64,000 nt of DNA from Sphingomonas sp. PP-CC-1A-547 (GCF_003610375.1 NZ_RAPZ01000013.1:310001-374000); one strand, 5' to 3'. Shown: positions 8,417-17,491, counted from the first letter of the stretch. Made by a program: numbers and translations. Notes: generated by a model from the sequence alone, not told the origin.

Positions 8417-9666
8417 GCGACTCCCCCGTCTGGCACCCTTTCACGCAGCACGGCCTGCGCGAACCGATCCCGCTCGTCACGCATGCCGAGGGTGCCGCGC
8501 TTTACACCGCCGATGGCCGGCGGATCGTCGATGCGATCTCGTCCTGGTGGGTCACCACGCATGGCCACGCCAACCCGAAGATCATCGCGGCGATCGCGGA
8601 ACAGGCGGGCAAGCTCGACCAGATCATCTTCGCCGGCTGGACGCACCAGCCTGCCGAAGACCTCGCGCGCGGGCTGACCGCGATCATGCCGCCCGAATTG
8701 ACCCGCGTGTTCTTCTCGGACTCAGGCTCGACCAGCGTCGAGTGCGCGCTGAAGATGGCGCTCGGCTATTGGCTCGATCGCGGCGAGGATCGCCACCGCA
8801 TTCTCGTGCTGGAGCACGGCTATCACGGCGACACGATCGGCGCGATGTCGGTCGGCGCGCGCGGCGTCTACAACCGCGCCTACGCGCCGCTGCTGTTCGA
8901 CGTCGGCACGATCCCTTTCCCCGCCGCTGGGCACGAACAGGCGACGCTCGACGCGCTGGAGGCGGCCTGCGCGGCGCATCCCGCCGCGTTCATCGTCGAG
9001 CCGCTGCTACTCGGTGCGGGCGGGATGCACATTTATCCCGCGCATATCCTCGCCGAGATGCGGCGGATCTGCGCAGCGCATCACGTACTGTTCATCGCCG
9101 ACGAGGTGATGACCGGATGGGGCCGCACCGGCACGTTGCTCGCGTGCGAACAGGCGGGCGTAGTGCCCGACATCCTCTGCCTGTCGAAGGGGCTAACGGG
9201 CGGCGCGATCCCGCTCGCGGTGACGATGGCGACCGAAGCGATCTACCAGGCACATTACGGCACCGACCGGTCGCGCATGTTCTTCCACTCGTCGAGCTAC
9301 ACCGCCAACCCGATCGCCTGTGCCGCCGCCAATGCGAACCTTGCAATCTGGCGCGACGAACCGGTGCGCGAGCGGATCGCCGACCTCGCCACGTGCCAAG
9401 GCTCGCGGCTGGAGGCCCTCGCCCAGCATCCCCGCATCGCCAACGCGCGCCAGATCGGCACCATCACCGCGGTCGAACTCCGCGGCGAGGATGGCTATCT
9501 GTCACAGATCGGCCCGCGCCTGCTCGCGTTCTTCGCCGAGCGCGACCTGCTGCTCCGCCCGCTTGGCAACACCGTCTACGTCATGCCGCCCTATTGCATC
9601 GAAGACGCCGATCTGGACCACATCTATGCGGCGATCGCCGAAGCATGCGATGCAATCCGGCATTGA
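8413..9666 (+). CDS. bioA: Adenosylmethionine-8-amino-7-oxononanoate aminotransferase
   Basis: This class III PLP aminotransferase makes 7,8-diaminononanoate, using SAM as amino donor. The 417-residue protein opens with VWHPFTQHG, typical of BioA, contains SSWWVTTHGHANP, VFFSDSGSTSVECALKMAL, the PLP aspartate region FIADEVMTGWGRTG and the Schiff-base lysine in CLSKGLTGG. It is the last gene of the biotin operon. About 100 bases without an obvious terminator separate it from the next gene. Confidence 0.94.
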   Translation: MSDSPVWHPFTQHGLREPIPLVTHAEGAALYTADGRRIVDAISSWWVTTHGHANPKIIAAIAEQAGKLDQIIFAGWTHQPAEDLARGLTAIMPPELTRVFFSDSGSTSVECALKMALGYWLDRGEDRHRILVLEHGYHGDTIGAMSVGARGVYNRAYAPLLFDVGTIPFPAAGHEQATLDALEAACAAHPAAFIVEPLLLGAGGMHIYPAHILAEMRRICAAHHVLFIADEVMTGWGRTGTLLACEQAGVVPDILCLSKGLTGGAIPLAVTMATEAIYQAHYGTDRSRMFFHSSSYTANPIACAAANANLAIWRDEPVRERIADLATCQGSRLEALAQHPRIANARQIGTITAVELRGEDGYLSQIGPRLLAFFAERDLLLRPLGNTVYVMPPYCIEDADLDHIYAAIAEACDAIRH

Positions 9667-9764
9667 TCCTGACGTTCTTGCTGCACTGCAGCAACAAATG
9701 ATGTACGTGCGACGTTGAGATAAGATCGCGGCCGAGTACGCTGGCGACGAAAGGCTCGATTGAC

Positions 9765-10883
9765 GTGAGAAACATCGCCGATACCCTCGCCCGCATGGCG
9801 CGCGCCGGAGCCCCGACGCCGCGCGACACTGCGCCCAGCCGCCTTACGCCACTGGCCGAGTTCGGGACCAATCCGGGTGCGCTGCTCGGCTTCAGCTACG
9901 TTCCCGCCAACCTGCCAGCGAACGCGCCACTGGTCGTCGTCCTGCACGGCTGCACGCAGACCGCGGCGGGCTATGACCACGGTTCAGGCTGGTCGAAGCT
10001 CGCCGATCGCGCCGGTTTCGCGCTTATCTTTCCCGAGCAGACGCGCGCGAACAACCCCAATCTGTGCTTCAACTGGTTCGCGTCGGAGGACACCGCGCAG
10101 TCCGGCGGCGAGGCGGAATCGATCGCGCAGATGACCGAGACGATGATCGCGCGCCACGGCCTCGACCGCAGCCGCGTGTATGTTACCGGGCTGTCGGCGG
10201 GCGGCGCGATGACGATGGCGATGCTCGCGACGCGGCCGGACCTGTTCGCAGGCGGCGCGGTAATCGGCGGCCTCGCCTACGGCACCGCGACCGGCGTGTC
10301 GCAGGCGCTCGACCGGATGCGCGGGCACGGCGACACGAGCGATGCCGCGCTGGTCGACGCAGTCCGCAGCGGCGCGCGGGGGCACGATGGACGCTGGCCG
10401 ACGCTCGCGATCTGGCACGGCGGCGCGGACGCGACGGTGAGTGTGGCGAACGCGGACACGATCGCGCGGCAATGGCGCGGCGTCCACGGCGTCGATGCGA
10501 AGGCCGTGCGCACGGAGCGGATAGGCACCGCCGTCCACCGGATCTGGTCGAACGCGGACGGGCACGATGTCGTCGAGGACTGGACTGTGCCGGGCATGGG
10601 TCACGGCACGCCGATCGATCCGTTGCACGGCGAGCGCCTCGGCGCCGCGGGGCCGTTCATGCTCGATGTCGGGCTTTCGAGCACGGCGGTGATCGCGAGG
10701 TCTTGGGGGTTGGTTGCGGCGGCGAAGGCGGAGACTGCGATCAAGCCGGCACCAGTCGAACGCGTCGCCAAGATTGCTATCCCCGTGTCGCCGAAGACAA
10801 CATCGAAACCTCGCGCCGAAGCCCCCGCCGGTATCCAGGCAACGATCGAGAACGCCCTCCGCGCAGCCGGATTGATGCGGTAG
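9765..10883 (+). CDS. PHB depolymerase family esterase (LpqC-type)
   Basis: This alpha/beta-hydrolase of 372 residues begins at GTG. It has the oxyanion segment VVLHGCTQTAAGY and the lipase box GLSAGG with nucleophile Ser near residue 144, followed by MTMAMLATRPDLFAGGAVIGG. The C-terminal part contains GHDVVEDWTVPGMGHG, which supplies the likely catalytic histidine. The order of elements matches the esterase/PHB depolymerase family. No signal peptide is visible, so an intracellular role (storage polymer or ester hydrolysis) is more likely than extracellular PHB degradation. The last 50 residues are low-complexity. The real substrate is unknown. Confidence 0.83.
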   Translation: MRNIADTLARMARAGAPTPRDTAPSRLTPLAEFGTNPGALLGFSYVPANLPANAPLVVVLHGCTQTAAGYDHGSGWSKLADRAGFALIFPEQTRANNPNLCFNWFASEDTAQSGGEAESIAQMTETMIARHGLDRSRVYVTGLSAGGAMTMAMLATRPDLFAGGAVIGGLAYGTATGVSQALDRMRGHGDTSDAALVDAVRSGARGHDGRWPTLAIWHGGADATVSVANADTIARQWRGVHGVDAKAVRTERIGTAVHRIWSNADGHDVVEDWTVPGMGHGTPIDPLHGERLGAAGPFMLDVGLSSTAVIARSWGLVAAAKAETAIKPAPVERVAKIAIPVSPKTTSKPRAEAPAGIQATIENALRAAGLMR

Positions 10884-10928
10884 GATAGACTTCGGCTAGG
10901 TGTCAGATCCGACTGCGGGCCAACTCCC

Positions 10929-11012
10929 CCGTCATCCTGACGAAAGTCAGGATCCAGTGCCAAATTGGACGACGTTCGTTACCCTGGATCCTGACTTTCG
11001 TCAGGATGACGG
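10929..11012. repeat. REPIN, family A (copy 1)
   Basis: Two inverted arms, GTCATCCTGAC-GAAA-GTCAGGAT-CCAG and its complement, are separated by about 25 bases. Each arm folds into a CCTGAC/GTCAGG hairpin. Near-identical copies occur at about 29944 and 47816. The 361-base gap 10884-11244 holds this element and the degenerate palindrome after it, and no gene. Confidence 0.85.
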
Positions 11013-11071
11013 AGTGGTTGGGAAGGGTTACGCGGTCGCCCCAGCATCTTTCACACAGCATCGCGCCCTAT

Positions 11072-11200
11072 CGATCCTCTCCCGCCAGGGGGGGGTGGCA
11101 GGCACTTCGCCTGACGGAGGGGGCGGCATGGACAACCATAGTTGCCCGCCCTCCCCCTCCATCGCCTACGGCACTACCTTGCCCTGACAGGGAAGGATCG
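11072..11200. repeat. Degenerate GC-rich palindrome
   Basis: The outer arms CGATCCT and AGGATCG flank inner arms rich in G (left) and C (right), such as GGAGGGGGCGG against CCGCCCTCCCCCTCC. It has the two-armed layout of the neighbouring REPINs but with decayed hairpins, so it is probably an old element. Confidence 0.5.
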
Positions 11201-11244
11201 ACGCGAGTAATCGACAAGCCGCGCAACCCAGCTAAAGCCACCGC

Positions 11245-12618
11245 ATGACGTCCACCCCGCCCCGCCCCTGGCGCACCGAGTTCGCCGCCACGCTCAAACT
11301 CGCCTGGCCACTCGTTGCGACCAATCTCGCCCAGGCACTGGTCGGCGCGACCGACGTCGCGATGCTAGGGCGACTCGGGTCGGACACGCTCGCGGCAGCG
11401 ACGCTCGGCCTCAACCTCTACCTCGTCTTCCTGATCTTCGGGATGGGCCTCACCACCGCCGCCGTCCCGATGATCGCACGTGAGCGCGGCGCACGGCCCC
11501 ACGCGGTACGCGATATCCGGCGGACCGTGCGCCAGACGATCTGGGTCGCCGCCACGCTCTGCATCCCCTCATGGATCGTGTTGTGGAATGCCGAGCCGAT
11601 CCTCGTCCACCTGCTCGACCAGGATCCGCTGCTCGCGCACGAGGCGGCGCGCTTCGTCCGCGCAGTGATGTGGGGAATGCTGCCCAGCCTCTGCTTCCTC
11701 GTACTCCGCGCGTTCGTCGCCGCGCTGGAAAAGCCTGCCTGGTCGCTGGTGGTGATGGTCGGACTATTGGTCGTCAACGCCGCGCTCAACTGGCTGCTGA
11801 TCTTCGGTCATGCCAGCCTCCCCGCGCTCGGTCTGCTCGGCTCGGGGATGGCGAGCAGCATCGCCAATGGCCTCAGCTTCGTCGCGATGGCCACCGTCAT
11901 CGTCTACGCGAGGCCGTTCCGCCGCTACCGCCTGCTCGGCCGGTTCTGGCGCGCCGACTGGCCACGCTACCGTGCGGTGTGGACGCTGGGCCTGCCGATC
12001 GCGATCACGCTCGGGTTCGAATCCACCGTGTTCATCGCTGCGGTGTTCCTGATGGGCCTGCTCGGCACCGTGCCACTCGCCGCGCACGCGATCGCGATCC
12101 AGATCGCCAGCGTCACCTTCATGGTCCCGCTCGGCATCGCGCAGGCGGCGACGATCCGCGTCGGCCTGGCGTCAGGGCGTGGCGACCGTGTCGGCATAGG
12201 CCGCGCAGGTTGGGCGGCGTTCGCGATCGGCGAGAGCTTCATGGTGCTGACCGCCGCGCTGCTGATCCTCGCCCCACAGTTGCTGATTGGGATCATCCTC
12301 GATGTCGATGCGCCTGCGAACGCGCCGGTCGTCGCGCTCGCGATCTCGCTGCTCGCGGTTGCTGCGATATTCCAGGTGGTCGACGGCGCGCAGGTGATCG
12401 GCGCGGGCATGTTGCGCGGATTGGGGGATACCACGGTGCCGATGATCTTCGCCGCGATCGGTTATTGGGGGATCGGCATCGGAGTCGGCGCGTGGCTCGC
12501 CTTTGCCCGCGGCTGGGGCGGCGTCGGTATCTGGACCGGGCTGGCGACCGGATTGGCCGTGGTATCGGTGCTGATGATGGCCCGGTGGCAGGCGCGCGAG
12601 CGGCTCGGCCTTGGTTGA
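11245..12618 (+). CDS. MATE-family multidrug/Na+ efflux transporter
   Basis: This is an inner-membrane antiporter of 457 residues with about 12 hydrophobic helices in two MatE halves. The first half starts ATLKLAWPLVATNLAQALVGATDVAMLGRLG and the second has VWTLGLPIAITLGFESTVF, the usual internal pseudo-repeat (both quoted stretches are continuous hydrophobic helix starts). Such proteins export cationic drugs or metabolites in exchange for Na+ or H+. The ATG at 11245 follows a repeat-filled gap, so the gene has its own promoter. Substrate not predictable. Confidence 0.9.
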   Translation: MTSTPPRPWRTEFAATLKLAWPLVATNLAQALVGATDVAMLGRLGSDTLAAATLGLNLYLVFLIFGMGLTTAAVPMIARERGARPHAVRDIRRTVRQTIWVAATLCIPSWIVLWNAEPILVHLLDQDPLLAHEAARFVRAVMWGMLPSLCFLVLRAFVAALEKPAWSLVVMVGLLVVNAALNWLLIFGHASLPALGLLGSGMASSIANGLSFVAMATVIVYARPFRRYRLLGRFWRADWPRYRAVWTLGLPIAITLGFESTVFIAAVFLMGLLGTVPLAAHAIAIQIASVTFMVPLGIAQAATIRVGLASGRGDRVGIGRAGWAAFAIGESFMVLTAALLILAPQLLIGIILDVDAPANAPVVALAISLLAVAAIFQVVDGAQVIGAGMLRGLGDTTVPMIFAAIGYWGIGIGVGAWLAFARGWGGVGIWTGLATGLAVVSVLMMARWQARERLGLG

Positions 12619-12655
12619 CGCTCCGCTGGGCGTGTTTTCGCGATAGGCCGGTACC

Positions 12656-12678
12656 GTTAACGCGTAGAGCGCGTTAAC
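12656..12678. promoter_or_regulatory. Perfect 9-bp inverted repeat before a small gene
   Basis: GTTAACGCG and CGCGTTAAC are perfect inverted repeats with a 5-base spacer, followed by TTATATT. It lies 26 bases upstream of the next start codon and 38 bases after the MATE stop codon. It could be an operator overlapping a -10-like TTATAT, or the terminator of the MATE gene, although the T-run is poor for that. Confidence 0.5.
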
Positions 12679-12703
12679 TTATATTGCATCACGGGAGCCT
12701 AAC

Positions 12704-12925
12704 ATGTCCGACCCAGACCGTATCGTCGCGATCGGGCTTCTCACGCAACGCGACGTGTTTGCGCTGGGGCACGATCTGTCGCGCGTCTATCCGATCGACG
12801 AGGCCCCCTGCTTCGGTGCGTTGCTCAGCGCGATCGACGACGCCGACCGCGCGTTTCACCGCGAGCACGATGCCCGCCAAATGCATGTCGATCAGCAGAT
12901 CAAGGTTGCAACACAAGCACGCTAG
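12704..12925 (+). CDS. Small protein of unknown function
   Basis: I do not recognise this 73-residue protein. It is soluble and acidic with several histidines at the C-terminal end (HREHDARQMHVDQQ). A CGGGAG ribosome site lies at good distance from ATG, and the reading frame uses the GC-rich third positions expected of real genes here. It follows a perfect inverted repeat and precedes the MAPEG gene by 37 bases, so the two may be cotranscribed. Confidence 0.65.
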   Translation: MSDPDRIVAIGLLTQRDVFALGHDLSRVYPIDEAPCFGALLSAIDDADRAFHREHDARQMHVDQQIKVATQAR

Positions 12926-12962
12926 CAGCGTTCGAGACCCGCTGCCCTAGCGGAGATCGATC

Positions 12963-13361
12963 ATGACGCATTTACCTACGGAACTGCTGCTGCTCGGCTG
13001 GTCGACGGTCCTGCTGTTCGCGTACGTCATGATCCAGGGCCAGACCGCGACGCGCGACCGCGGGCTCGACTGGAACGCGGGCCCGCGCGACGGCGAGCAG
13101 AAGCCGCTCGGCGAGATGGCCGGCCGCGCCGAACGCGCGCTCAAGAATTTCCAGGAAACCTACCCGGTCTTCATCGCACTCGCGTTGGGGCTTGCGGTGA
13201 CCGATCGCACCGGCGGGCTCGGTGCAATCGGCGCATGGCTCTGGTTCGGTGCGCGGATCGCTTACATCCCGCTCTATCTGTTCGGCATCAAATATGTCCG
13301 CAGCCTGAGCTGGACGGTGTCGATCCTCGGCCTGCTGCTGATGCTGATTCGCTTCCTTTAA
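12963..13361 (+). CDS. MAPEG family membrane protein
   Basis: This 132-residue protein has four predicted membrane helices (residues about 5-25, 58-78, 84-105, 112-131). Helix one has ELLLLGWSTVLLFAYVMIQG, and the loop before helix two contains GRAERALKNFQETYPVF, the conserved E/R-rich signature of the MAPEG (membrane-associated eicosanoid and glutathione metabolism) superfamily. Bacterial members may act as glutathione transferases or peroxidases, but the physiological role is usually unknown. Its stop lies three bases before the convergent mmsB stop. Confidence 0.85.
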   Translation: MTHLPTELLLLGWSTVLLFAYVMIQGQTATRDRGLDWNAGPRDGEQKPLGEMAGRAERALKNFQETYPVFIALALGLAVTDRTGGLGAIGAWLWFGARIAYIPLYLFGIKYVRSLSWTVSILGLLLMLIRFL

Positions 13362-13364
13362 GGG

Positions 13365-14240
13365 CTAACCGCGCAGCGTGCGGATGATCGCCGAGAAGTC
13401 GAGCCCGCCCTGCCCGGCCTCGGCAAACGCCTCGTAACGCTCGGCAGCCTTCGCGCCCATCGGCGTATCGGCACCAGTGTCCTTTGCCGCCGCCATTGCG
13501 AGCCGCAAGTCCTTGAGCATCAGCGCCGCCGCAAAGCCGCCCTGATAGTCGTGATCGGCCGGCGTATCGGGACCGATCCCGGGGAGCGGCGCGTACGTCG
13601 TCATCGACCAGCTCTGCCCCGACGACACGCTGGCGATGTCGTAGAAAGCCTGCGCATCGAGCCCGAGCTTCTCCGCCAGCACGAACGCCTCGCAGGTCGC
13701 GATCATCGTCGCGCCGAGGATCATGTTGTTGCAGATCTTCGCCGCCTGCCCCGCACCGTTCGCGCCCGCGTGGATGACCGCCTTGCCCATGTCGGCGAGG
13801 ATCGCTTGTGCCCGGTCGAACGCCTCGGCAGAGCCACCGACCATGAAGGTCAGCGTCCCCGCATTCGCGGCGCCGATCCCGCCCGAGACGGGCGCATCGA
13901 CCGCGACGAGACCCTTGGCTTGCGCGGCGGTGGCGACCTGCTTGGCGGTGGCGACGTCGATCGTCGAGCAGTCGATCAGGATCGCGGACGGCGACGCGAC
14001 CGCGAACAGCGCGTCATAGACCTCGGCGACATGCTTGCCGGCGGGGAGCATCGTCACGATCGCCTCGGCACCGTCTGCGGCTTCCGCCGCGGACGCGACT
14101 GGCAGGCAGCCTGCCGCCTTCGCCTTGCTCAGCGCGTCGATGCTCAGATCGAACGCGCGAACGTCATGGCCCTTCTTGGCGAGGTTCGCCGCCATGCCGC
14201 CGCCCATGTTGCCGAGCCCGATGAAACCGATCCGTGCCAT
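13365..14240 (-). CDS. mmsB: 3-hydroxyisobutyrate dehydrogenase
   Basis: This enzyme oxidises 3-hydroxyisobutyrate to methylmalonate semialdehyde in valine degradation. The protein of 291 residues begins with the NAD-binding motif IGFIGLGNMGGGMAANL and has the substrate-binding motif DAPVSGGIGAANAGTLTFMVGG (quoted in two overlapping parts in family descriptions) and the catalytic lysine region NGAGQAAKICNNMILG. The frame is open upstream into a repeat, but the ATG at 14240 directly precedes the Rossmann motif and has GGAGAGAG before it. It is the last gene of the leftward valine cluster. Confidence 0.93.
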   Translation of the reverse strand: MARIGFIGLGNMGGGMAANLAKKGHDVRAFDLSIDALSKAKAAGCLPVASAAEAADGAEAIVTMLPAGKHVAEVYDALFAVASPSAILIDCSTIDVATAKQVATAAQAKGLVAVDAPVSGGIGAANAGTLTFMVGGSAEAFDRAQAILADMGKAVIHAGANGAGQAAKICNNMILGATMIATCEAFVLAEKLGLDAQAFYDIASVSSGQSWSMTTYAPLPGIGPDTPADHDYQGGFAAALMLKDLRLAMAAAKDTGADTPMGAKAAERYEAFAEAGQGGLDFSAIIRTLRG

Positions 14241-14260
14241 GTTCTCTCTCCTAATTTTGC

Positions 14261-14365
14261 TCCCCTCCCGTTCACGGGAGGGGTTGGGGGAGGGCAGTGC
14301 CGCAAACACCTCGCGCGTGGTCGCGGCACGCCCCTCCCCTGACCCCTCCCGCAAGCGGAAGGGGA
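14261..14365. repeat. REPIN, family C (copy 1)
   Basis: The left arm CCCCTCCCGTTCACGGGAGG and the right arm CCCCTCCCGCAAGCGGAAGG fill the gap between the hydratase and mmsB genes. The right arm ends six bases from the hydratase stop. It is less symmetric than the copies at 21012 and 23582. Confidence 0.7.
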
Positions 14366-14370
14366 ATTCG

Positions 14371-15144
14371 TTACTTCCCCGTCCAGGTCCCGGCGCGCTT
14401 CTCGACGAATGCGGCCATCCCTTCGCTCTGGTCCTCAGTCCCAAACAACCCGTGGAACAACCGCCGCTCGAACTGGACGCCCATCGCGAGCCCCGTCTCG
14501 AACGCCGCGTTGACCATTTCCTTGTTCGCCAGCACCGCCAGCGGCGCCATCGCGGCGATCGTGGTCGCCGTCTTCACCGCCTCGTCGACCAGCTCGTCCG
14601 CCGGCACGATCCGCGAGACGAGGCCCGCGCGCTCCGCTTCCTCGGCATCCATCATCCGCCCCGTCAGGCACATCTCCATCGCCTTGGCCTTGCCGACCGC
14701 GCGCGTGAGGCGCTGCGATCCACCCATACCGGGGGACACGGCGAGCTTGATCTCGGGCTGGCCGAACTTGGCGGTATCGGCGGCGAGGATGAAGTCGCAC
14801 ATCATCGCCAGCTCGCACCCGCCGCCAAGCGCATAGCCCGCGACCGCCGCGATGATCGGTTTCCGCGTCCGCGTGAAATTCTCCCAGCCCGCGAAGAAGT
14901 TGCTCGCGTACATCTCCGCGAAGCCTTGCGACTGCATCTCCTTGATGTCCGCCCCCGCCGCGAACGCCTTGGCCGAGCCGGTCAGCACCGCGCACCCCTG
15001 CGACGGATCCGCATCGAACACGGCAAACGCGGCGATCAGGTCGGCGAGCACCTGCGAGTTCAATGCGTTCAACGCCTGGGGCCGGTTCAGCGTGACAAGC
15101 GTAACGCCGCCGCGCTGCTCGACCAGGATGGTTTCGTAGGTCAT
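14371..15144 (-). CDS. Enoyl-CoA hydratase (crotonase family)
   Basis: This 257-residue crotonase hydrates enoyl-CoA, here most likely methacrylyl-CoA in valine degradation. Visible marks are the N-terminal [17 protein letters not shown], the oxyanion-hole segment [10 protein letters not shown], and the catalytic glutamate region [14 protein letters not shown] with [19 protein letters not shown]. The AAGGAGT ribosome site sits before ATG at 15144. It lies between the hydroxyisobutyryl-CoA hydrolase and mmsB genes in the same direction, which supports the valine assignment. A general short-chain hydratase role is also possible. Confidence 0.9.
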   Translation of the reverse strand: MTYETILVEQRGGVTLVTLNRPQALNALNSQVLADLIAAFAVFDADPSQGCAVLTGSAKAFAAGADIKEMQSQGFAEMYASNFFAGWENFTRTRKPIIAAVAGYALGGGCELAMMCDFILAADTAKFGQPEIKLAVSPGMGGSQRLTRAVGKAKAMEMCLTGRMMDAEEAERAGLVSRIVPADELVDEAVKTATTIAAMAPLAVLANKEMVNAAFETGLAMGVQFERRLFHGLFGTEDQSEGMAAFVEKRAGTWTGK

Positions 15145-15160
15145 TCACTTACTCCTTGTA

Positions 15161-15211
15161 TCCCCGCGAAGGCGGGGACCCAGTCTGGGCTCCCGCCTTC
15201 GCGGGAGAACA
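15161..15211. repeat. REPIN, family B (copy 1)
   Basis: Compact palindrome: TCCCCGCGAAGGCGGGGACC, then CAGTCTGGG, then TCCCGCCTTCGCGGGAGAAC. Each arm is a CCCGC-GAAG-GCGGG hairpin. It fills nearly all of the gap between two valine genes and ends 10 bases before the stop codon on its right. Confidence 0.85.
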
Positions 15212-15221
15212 TTTAGACGGA

Positions 15222-16265
15222 TCAGCCGGGCGTCCACGCCTCATGCTCAGGCAACGGCGCGAAGATCTGGTCGATCACATGATCGGTCACATCCTCGGGC
15301 GTCGCCGGATCCCAGCGCGGCGCATTGTCCTTGTCGACGATCACGGCCCGCACGCCTTCGATAAAATCATGCCGCTGCACGACATGCGCACCAACCGCGT
15401 ATTCCTGCCGCATCTCGTCCGCAAAGCTCGCCATCCCCGCGCCCTCGTGAAGCAACCGGAGCGACACCTTCATCGTCTGCGGCGACTTGGTCTTCAACGT
15501 CGCGAGCGTCTGCGCGGCCCACTCGCCCCGATCGGCTTCGAGCGCAGCGTAGATCTCTTCCAGCACATTGGAGGCGAACAACCGGTCGATATCGTCCTTG
15601 CGCGCCAAGATCTTCGCGTCAGGCGCCGCGGTCGCCAGCGCGTCTAACACACCCGCGATGTCCTGCGGCGTCTCCGCAATCCGCGCCTTGGCGGTATCGA
15701 GCGTATCACTCGCCAGATACTGCGTCGCCAACCCCAGCGCGAGACACTCCGCGCCATCGAGCCGATGCCCTGTCAGCGCGAGATACTGCCCGATCCGCCC
15801 TGGCAACCGCGACAGATACCAGCCGCCGCCGACATCCGGGAACAGGCCGATCCCCGTCTCCGGCATCGCGAACTTGGTGTTCTCGGTCGCGACGCGAAAC
15901 CGGCACGGCAGCGCAAGGCCGACGCCGCCGCCCATCGTGATCCCGTCCATGAAGGCGATGATCGGCTTGGCATAGGTGAACAGCCGGTGGTTCATGCGGT
16001 ACTCGGCATAAAAGAATGCCCGTGCCTCGACGCCATCGGTCGCACCGGACGCGGCGAGCATGCGGATATCCCCGCCCGCGCAGAACCCGCGTCCCTCCGC
16101 ATGATCGACCACGATCGCCTCGACCGCCGCATCGCCACGCCACGCCTCCAGCGCGTCAAGCACGCCTTCGCACATCGCCAGATTCAGCGCATGCAGTGCC
16201 TTGGGCCGATTGAGCCGTACCCTGCCGATCGGCCCCTCGACTGCGGTAATCAGGTCTTCGGTCAT
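15222..16265 (-). CDS. 3-hydroxyisobutyryl-CoA hydrolase
   Basis: This 347-residue member of the crotonase superfamily releases free 3-hydroxyisobutyrate from its CoA ester, a step specific to valine breakdown. It has the family sequences VRLNRPKALHALN, GRGFCAGGDIRMLA and MDGITMGGGVGLALPCRFRV with FAMPETGIGLFPDVGGGWYLSRLPG; the last is characteristic of the hydrolase subfamily rather than hydratases, as is the longer C-terminal domain. Starts at ATG 16265 behind AAGGAAGAG. It lies downstream of the acyl-CoA dehydrogenase gene. Confidence 0.92.
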   Translation of the reverse strand: MTEDLITAVEGPIGRVRLNRPKALHALNLAMCEGVLDALEAWRGDAAVEAIVVDHAEGRGFCAGGDIRMLAASGATDGVEARAFFYAEYRMNHRLFTYAKPIIAFMDGITMGGGVGLALPCRFRVATENTKFAMPETGIGLFPDVGGGWYLSRLPGRIGQYLALTGHRLDGAECLALGLATQYLASDTLDTAKARIAETPQDIAGVLDALATAAPDAKILARKDDIDRLFASNVLEEIYAALEADRGEWAAQTLATLKTKSPQTMKVSLRLLHEGAGMASFADEMRQEYAVGAHVVQRHDFIEGVRAVIVDKDNAPRWDPATPEDVTDHVIDQIFAPLPEHEAWTPG

Positions 16266-16277
16266 CCGCTCTTCCTT

Positions 16278-16331
16278 GTTCTCCCGCGAAGGCGGGAGCC
16301 CAGACTGGACTCCCGCCTTCGCGGGAGAACA
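16278..16331. repeat. REPIN, family B (copy 2)
   Basis: TTCTCCCGCGAAGGCGGGAG and CTCCCGCCTTCGCGGGAGAA form two inverted hairpin arms around CCCAGACTGGA. It ends two bases before the stop codon of the acyl-CoA dehydrogenase gene. Confidence 0.85.
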
Positions 16332-16333
16332 TG

Positions 16334-17491
16334 CTATTGCCGCGTCAGCTCGCGACCCACGATCATCCGCATCACCTGGTTCGTCCCCTCAAGGATCGAA
16401 TGCACGCGCAGGTCGCGCCAGAAGCGTTCGATCGGATAGTCCTGCAGATACCCATAGCCGCCATGCAGCTGCAACGCACGGTCGACCACCGACGAGCCGG
16501 TATCCGTCGCGAGCCGCTTCGCCATCGCCGCAAACTTGGTCTTGTCGGGCGCGTTCGCCGTCACCTTCGCAGCCGCCATGTAAAGCAACGCGCGCGCCGC
16601 CTCCAATTCGGTCGCCATGTCCGCCAGCATGAACTGCGTGTTCTGGAAATCCGTGATCGCCTTCCCGAACTGCTTGCGGTCCTTCGTATAGGCGATCGCC
16701 TCGTCTAGACACCGCTGCGCGCCCCCCAGCGAGCACGCACCGATGTTCAGCCGCCCGCCGTCGAGCCCCATCATCGCGATCCGAAAGCCCTCGCCCTCGC
16801 CGCCAACCATGTTCGCCGCCGGCACGCGGACGCCGTCAAAGATCACCTGCCGCGTCGGTTGCGAATGCCAGCCGAGCTTCTTCTCGTTCGCGCCGAACGA
16901 CACGCCCGGCATGTCCTTCTCGATCACGAGGCACGAGATGCCCTTCGGCCCATCCTCACCGGTACGGACCATGGTGACATACACCTCGTTCTCGCCCGCA
17001 CCCGAGATGAACTGCTTCGAGCCCGTCACGATCCAGTCGTCACCGTCGCGCACCGCGCGCGTCTTCAACGCCGCCGCATCGGAGCCCGAACCCGGTTCAG
17101 TCAGGCAATAGCTTGCAAGCCGGTCCATCGTCACCAGGTCGGGAAGATACTTGTCCTTCACCCCCTGCGACCCGAACCGGTCGATCATCCAAGACGCCAT
17201 GTTATGAATGCTGATGAACGCGCTCGTCGAAGGACATCCGTACGACATTGCTTCCATGATCAGCGCCGCTTCGAGCCGCCCAAGCGCGATCCCTCCGCTC
17301 TCCTCGCTGACGTAGATCGCCGCGAAGCCGAGTTCGGCCGCCGCCTTGATCGTCTCACGCGGAAAGATGTGCTTCTCGTCCCACCCGGCCGCATGCGGGG
17401 TGATCCGGTCGGCAGTGAAGCGGCGCGCCAGCTCTTGGATTTCGCGCTGGTCGTCGGTGAGGTCGAACTGGTTTGAGGTGAACTGGTTCAT
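16334..17491 (-). CDS. Acyl-CoA dehydrogenase, probably isobutyryl-CoA dehydrogenase
   Basis: This 385-residue flavoenzyme introduces the 2,3-double bond into an acyl-CoA. Typical signatures are LTEPGSGSDAAAL, VTGSKQFISGAGE, and the C-terminal LHGGYGYLQDYPIERFWRD with SILEGTNQVMRMIVG, where the E of the EGT motif is the catalytic base. Its position at the head of the hydratase / hydroxyisobutyryl-CoA hydrolase / mmsB row makes isobutyryl-CoA the likely substrate. Substrate is inferred from context; the family is certain. Confidence 0.9.
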   Translation of the reverse strand: MNQFTSNQFDLTDDQREIQELARRFTADRITPHAAGWDEKHIFPRETIKAAAELGFAAIYVSEESGGIALGRLEAALIMEAMSYGCPSTSAFISIHNMASWMIDRFGSQGVKDKYLPDLVTMDRLASYCLTEPGSGSDAAALKTRAVRDGDDWIVTGSKQFISGAGENEVYVTMVRTGEDGPKGISCLVIEKDMPGVSFGANEKKLGWHSQPTRQVIFDGVRVPAANMVGGEGEGFRIAMMGLDGGRLNIGACSLGGAQRCLDEAIAYTKDRKQFGKAITDFQNTQFMLADMATELEAARALLYMAAAKVTANAPDKTKFAAMAKRLATDTGSSVVDRALQLHGGYGYLQDYPIERFWRDLRVHSILEGTNQVMRMIVGRELTRQ

